From contig NZ_FZOY01000002.1 of NCBI RefSeq assembly GCF_900188335.1, forward strand, positions 620,001 through 684,000: 64,000 bases of DNA, in the 5' to 3' direction. The notes beneath the pieces are model-generated. The model saw nothing but the letters and a program-made list of their open reading frames with translations, was not told where the DNA came from and ran no database searches. The DNA comes from Tropicimonas sediminicola (GTDB lineage Bacteria; Pseudomonadota; Alphaproteobacteria; Rhodobacterales; Rhodobacteraceae). The position numbers were made by a program, and so were the translations under genes. Shown piece by piece: positions 60,571-64,000 of this stretch. The first letter of the stretch is position 1; every line of letters starts with the position of its first letter.

Positions 60571-61293
60571 TCAGCCCTGCATCGCGTCGTAGGTGGCCAC
60601 CATCCCGGCGCGCAGGCGATCGACATCGGCGTCCACGCTCGCACCCGTGTCCGGGTGAAAGCTCTCCATCACCTCGATCCGGATCGTCCCCGCCCGCGGC
60701 ATGAGAGCGCCACGCGGAAGCAGTGCATCCGAGCCCGCGATGACGACCGGGCGAATGCTGCGCCCGGTTGCGCGCGCGACCAGCAGGATGCCTGCCTTGA
60801 ACCCGCCGAGCGCCTCGCCCCGCGCCCGCGTACCCTCGGGGAACAGGATCAGCGAGCGGCGGAGTGGCATCGCCTCAACGGCCCGCGTAAGCACCTGCAA
60901 CGCCTGGCTGCCGCTCTTGCGGTCGATCTCCACGAGGCCGGCCGCGCGAAACCCGCGCCCGATCAGGCGATTGTCGAACAGTTCCTTCTTGGCGCCGAAG
61001 GTCACCCACTTCGTGGCAGGCACGTTCGCCAGAAGCGCGAACCCGTCGAGGTGACTGCGGTGGTTCACCGCGAAGAGGCTGTTGACATCCACATCCAGGC
61101 GCTGTCGCGCCTCGGGGCTGATCTCAACCCGAATGCTGAGGAACCACAGGAGCCAGCCGCAGGAGCGCGGCACGAGCCGCCAGTACCAGGCCCGGAAACC
61201 ACGCCTGCGGTCGCAGACATAGGGCGCCGCGCAGATGAACAGGAACAGCGCCGGGCCGATGACGATGAGCGCGAGGCGCTTGAGAATTTGCAA
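60571..61293 (-). CDS. plsC: 1-acyl-sn-glycerol-3-phosphate acyltransferase (PlsC family)
   Basis: The protein has 240 residues if translation begins at the TTG at 61293, which has GGAAGGA at good spacing. ATG starts in frame are much further upstream and lack similarity. A TM lies at about 7-25, the acyltransferase motif NHRSHLD (His78, Asp83) follows, then FPEGTRAR and the GILLVARATGRSIRPVVI substrate region. It makes phosphatidic acid from lysophosphatidate at the inner membrane. Its end is close to, and convergent with, the RAM-domain gene. Confidence 0.9.
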   Translation of the reverse strand: MQILKRLALIVIGPALFLFICAAPYVCDRRRGFRAWYWRLVPRSCGWLLWFLSIRVEISPEARQRLDVDVNSLFAVNHRSHLDGFALLANVPATKWVTFGAKKELFDNRLIGRGFRAAGLVEIDRKSGSQALQVLTRAVEAMPLRRSLILFPEGTRARGEALGGFKAGILLVARATGRSIRPVVIAGSDALLPRGALMPRAGTIRIEVMESFHPDTGASVDADVDRLRAGMVATYDAMQG

Positions 61294-61703
61294 CGGGTGT
61301 CCTTCCGGATCGGGGCAAGGTCTGGCGGGGCCTGCCAGCGCGGGGGCCGCAAGCGCCCCGATGCCGTCCGGGCACTCCCCCTCTGCGCGCAGCCTGTCCC
61401 GCGTATTCGCCGCGCTGTCAACGCAAAGCCGCCGCGGCCCGGCAAGCCGCGCCAGGGAAGGCTTCGGCCTGCCATGCCACCAGGGCCTAGCGGGTATCCC
61501 GTTTTGGGCGGTCAAGTGGCGCCTCGTCACATTGCTGAGGGGTGGGGTTTCTGCCTATCAATCTGTCAAGCCTCACAAAACCACCGGCATGCGGACGCAG
61601 CGGTAGCTTTCGATGAGGTTTGTCGTTGAGGAGGCGCCGGGCACTGGCCCGCGCCGCTGGACATCCCCCGGCCCCGCGCCGGGAAAACCCGGAGGAATCA
61701 ATC
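61294..61703. other. 410-bp intergenic region between plsC and the CoA-transferase gene
   Basis: The region is mostly GC-rich without a credible gene. Nearest the CoA-transferase gene there is a candidate promoter (61532-61561), followed by a roughly 140-base leader in which I see no recognisable structure. Confidence 0.5.
61532..61561 (+). promoter_or_regulatory. candidate promoter of the CoA-transferase gene
   Basis: TTGCTG (61532-61537) and TATCAA (61556-61561) are separated by 18 bases, about 140 bases before the GTG start. The match to consensus is moderate. Confidence 0.3.
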
Positions 61704-63221
61704 GTGACATCGTCGGACCGTATCAAGAACGCCTTCCTGCGCTCGAAAATCATGACCGCGGAAGACGCGGCTTCGCTCATCCAGTCGGGCAACACCGTCG
61801 GGATGAGCGGATTCACCGGGTCCGGCTACCCCAAGGCGCTGCCACCGGCGCTGGCCGAACGTATCGAAACGGCCCATGACGCCGGCGAGAACTTCAAGAT
61901 CAACCTCTGGACCGGCGCCTCGACCGGCCCCGAGCTGGACGGCGCCCTGTCGAAGTCGGATGCCATCGAATACCGGCTGCCCTACAACTCCGATCCGGTG
62001 GGCCGGGAAAAGATCAACCGCGGCGAGATCGACTATCTCGACATGCACCTCAGCCACGTCGCCCCGATGGTCTGGGAAGGGTTCTTCGGCAAGCTCGATG
62101 TCGCGGTGATCGAAGTGACCGGCGTCAACGAGGACGGCTCGCTGATCCCCGCGACCTCCGTGGGCAACAACAAGACCTGGATCGACTGCGCGGAGAAGGT
62201 GATCCTCGAGGTCAACAGCTGGCACGACGAGCGGATGCTGGGGATGCACGACATCTACTACGGCACCGCCCTGCCCCCCAACCGCGTGCCGATCCCGATG
62301 GTCTCCGCCGACGCGCGCATCGGCCAGCCGACCTTCCGCTGCGACCCGCACAAGGTCGCCGGCGTCATCGTGACCGACTTGCCGGACCGCAACGCGCCGT
62401 TCTCGCCGATCGACGACACCTCCCGCACCATCGCCGCGCACCTGATGGAGTTCCTCCAGCACGAGGTGAAGATGGGCCGGCTCACGAACCGGCTGCTGCC
62501 CCTGCAATCGGGCGTCGGCAACGTGGCCAACGCGGTGCTCGACGGGCTGAAGGATACGCCGTTCCACGACCTGAAGGCCTATACCGAAGTTCTGCAGGAC
62601 GGGATGATGGACCTGCTGGATTCCGGCCAGCTACTGACCGCCTCCTCCACCGCCTTCTCGCTCAGCCCCGAAGCCGCCGTCAGGTTCCGGGAGAACCTCG
62701 ATTTCTACCGTGACAAGGTGATCCTCCGCCCGACGGAGATCTCGAACCACCCCGAGGTGATCCGCCGCCTTGGCTGCATCTCGATGAACGGCATGATCGA
62801 GGCCGACATCTACGGCAACGTGAACTCGTCGCTGGTGATGGGCTCGCGCATCATGAACGGCATCGGCGGGTCGGGCGATTTCGCACGGAACTCCTTCATC
62901 TCGATCTTCGTCTCGCCATCGGTCGCCAAGGGCGGCAAGATTTCGACCATCGTGCCGCAGGCCAGCCACGTCGACCACATCACCCAGGATGTGCAGGTTC
63001 TTGTCACCGAACAGGGCCTTGCCGACCTGCGCGGCCTGTCGCCCAAGAAGCGGGCCCAGACGATCATCAAGAACTGCGCGCACCCCGACTATCGCCCGAT
63101 GCTCGAGGATTACTTCGAGCGCGCCAAGCGGGATGCCTATGGCCTGCAGACGCCGTCGCTGCCGAGCGAGGCGCTGTCCTGGCACCAGCGGTTCATCGAC
63201 ACCGGCACCATGCGCCCTTGA
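61704..63221 (+). CDS. succinyl-CoA:acetate CoA-transferase (acetyl-CoA hydrolase/transferase family)
   Basis: The 505-residue protein starts with GTG at 61704 after GGAGGA, giving the same length as class I CoA-transferases of the AarC/Cat1 type. Blocks: GSGYPKALPPAL, WTGASTGPELDG, the glycine loop QSGVGNVANAV and the catalytic Glu295 in AYTEVLQDGMMD. The end has VTEQGLADLRGLSP. It transfers CoA between succinyl-CoA and acetate (or propionate), linking acetate to the TCA cycle. Substrate choice is inferred from family. Confidence 0.93.
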   Translation: MTSSDRIKNAFLRSKIMTAEDAASLIQSGNTVGMSGFTGSGYPKALPPALAERIETAHDAGENFKINLWTGASTGPELDGALSKSDAIEYRLPYNSDPVGREKINRGEIDYLDMHLSHVAPMVWEGFFGKLDVAVIEVTGVNEDGSLIPATSVGNNKTWIDCAEKVILEVNSWHDERMLGMHDIYYGTALPPNRVPIPMVSADARIGQPTFRCDPHKVAGVIVTDLPDRNAPFSPIDDTSRTIAAHLMEFLQHEVKMGRLTNRLLPLQSGVGNVANAVLDGLKDTPFHDLKAYTEVLQDGMMDLLDSGQLLTASSTAFSLSPEAAVRFRENLDFYRDKVILRPTEISNHPEVIRRLGCISMNGMIEADIYGNVNSSLVMGSRIMNGIGGSGDFARNSFISIFVSPSVAKGGKISTIVPQASHVDHITQDVQVLVTEQGLADLRGLSPKKRAQTIIKNCAHPDYRPMLEDYFERAKRDAYGLQTPSLPSEALSWHQRFIDTGTMRP

Positions 63222-63245
63222 GCGCAGCGAGCGCGTGACAAAAGA

Positions 63246-63273
63246 AGCGCCCGACAGAGATGCCGGGCGCTTT
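63246..63273. terminator. bidirectional terminator between the CoA-transferase and binding-protein genes
   Basis: A 9-bp stem AAGCGCCCG/CGGGCGCTT with a 10-base loop is followed by TTTGCTGTTT on the plus strand and by TTCTTTTG on the minus strand. It serves both convergent genes. Confidence 0.8.
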
Positions 63274-63294
63274 GCTGTTTGCCGTGCGACTGGA

Positions 63295-64000
63295 TCAGAA
63301 CGGGCTGTCCGGGAAGTAGAACTTCTCGGCGTTCTCCTGGGTCACCAGCACGGAGCCGATCACGAACTTGCCCGAGACCGGGGCGTTGGAGACGAAGTTG
63401 AGCGCCGTGAGCTCGATCGCCGTGCCGCTCATCGAGGGCGGATAGGTCACATTGGCCTTCACATAGGGGTCGCCGTCGCGGACGCGGGCAATCATTTCCT
63501 TCATGCCGGCGCCGCCGAGCACCCACATCTCGTCCATGCGGCCGGCTTCCTTGATCGCCGCCAGCACGCCAATGGCCATGTCGTCATCCGAGGCCCAGAC
63601 CGCGTCGATCTCCGGATACTTGGACAGGAAGTCCTGCATCACGGTGAAGGCGTCGTCACGGTTCCAGTTGCCGTGCTCCATGCCGAGGATCTCGATGCCC
63701 GAGCCCTCGATGGCTGCCTGGAAGCCCTCGACCCGCTCGTTGTCGATCGTGGTCGGGATGCCGCGCAGCACGACGATCTTGCCGCCGTCGGGCATCATCT
63801 CCTTGAAGAACATGCCGGAAGTGGTGCCGAAGCCCGGGTTGTCGCCGGCGACATAGAGATCCTCGATGCCGTCTTCCGAAAGGCCGCGGTCGATCACCGT
63901 CACCCAGGCGCCGCTGTCCTTCACGCGCTTCACCGGCGCGGTCAGAGGCTCGGATTCGAAGGGCAGCACCACCAGCGCGTCGATGTTGCGGGTGGCCATC
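63295..64000 (-). CDS. sugar-type ABC transporter periplasmic binding protein, C-terminal part (runs off the window)
   Basis: The visible 235 codons are the C-terminal two thirds of a RbsB-like type I periplasmic binding protein. The N-terminus, with the signal peptide, lies beyond 64000. Blocks: DALVVLPFESEPLTAPVKRVKDSGAWVTVIDRG, GKIVVLRGIPTT, RVEGFQAAIEG, DAVWASDDDMAIGVLAAIKEAG. Apparent Met codons near the edge are internal. It probably binds a sugar or sugar-like compound. The sister permease and ATPase genes are not in view. Confidence 0.88.
   Translation of the reverse strand, partial: MATRNIDALVVLPFESEPLTAPVKRVKDSGAWVTVIDRGLSEDGIEDLYVAGDNPGFGTTSGMFFKEMMPDGGKIVVLRGIPTTIDNERVEGFQAAIEGSGIEILGMEHGNWNRDDAFTVMQDFLSKYPEIDAVWASDDDMAIGVLAAIKEAGRMDEMWVLGGAGMKEMIARVRDGDPYVKANVTYPPSMSGTAIELTALNFVSNAPVSGKFVIGSVLVTQENAEKFYFPDSPF

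Overview
This window looks like a chromosomal segment from a GC-rich alphaproteobacterium, most probably of the Rhodobacteraceae (Roseobacter group). The evidence is the lineage-typical gene set: a GapR (DUF2312) homologue, the complex I accessory subunit NDUFA12, the block accB-accC-aat facing DUF2155-mlaD-NDUFA12, a TIGR01244 phosphatase, an ScfR-type regulator and a fused MrpAB antiporter. I see no insertion sequences, integrases, phage genes, CRISPR array or rRNA. The only RNA gene I can support is a tRNA-Thr(TGT).

Layout. 1-4.5 kb: the start of an SDR dehydrogenase, a secreted alpha/beta hydrolase and a complete TRAP transporter (dctP-dctQ-dctM) with a recognisable promoter and operator. 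4.8-10.9 kb: tRNA-Thr, a hypothetical protein resembling a degenerate sulfotransferase, GapR, a small membrane protein, a FadB/FadJ-like protein with damaged active sites, a DksA/TraR zinc-finger protein, a TIGR01244 phosphatase and an orphan FliM/FliN-type protein. 11-15.9 kb: a receiver-only response regulator, a two-TM protein and an SLC5-type sensor histidine kinase in one coupled operon, followed by an ScfR-family regulator. 16-21.4 kb: a branched-chain-amino-acid-type ABC importer. 21.6-24.1 kb: a small lipoprotein, an atypical pyruvate kinase and a hypothetical protein.

24.2-36.5 kb is the most coherent unit: a reductive pyrimidine catabolic locus. It encodes dihydropyrimidine dehydrogenase (PreT/PreA), dihydropyrimidinase, beta-ureidopropionase, an omega-amino acid (beta-alanine):pyruvate aminotransferase, an NMT1/THI5-type ABC importer, a VOC protein, an ACT-domain protein and a RutR-like regulator. 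A near-perfect RutR box lies between rutR and the aminotransferase gene. The genes would import uracil/thymine or a related compound, reduce it, open the ring, remove the carbamoyl group and transaminate the resulting beta-amino acid.

36.8-44 kb is housekeeping: accB, accC, aat, DUF2155, mlaD, NDUFA12, RidA, a cytochrome c, clpX and clpP. 44-50 kb: an SRPBCC protein, a cupin-like protein, an ATPase-FtsX-HlyD export system and a UspA protein. 50.8-56.8 kb: a full Mrp Na+/H+ antiporter operon with fused MrpA/MrpB. 56.8-64 kb: a peroxiredoxin-like protein, a MaoC-Pta fusion without an adjacent acetate kinase, glutaryl-CoA dehydrogenase, a stand-alone Lrp ligand domain, a PlsC acyltransferase, a succinyl-CoA:acetate CoA-transferase and the end of a sugar-type ABC binding protein.

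Nothing here is an obviously new defence or mobile system. The best candidates for new biology are the RutR switch attached to the reductive rather than the Rut pathway, the SLC5-kinase/two-TM/receiver-only triad beside an ScfR regulator, and several enzyme homologues with missing or altered catalytic residues.
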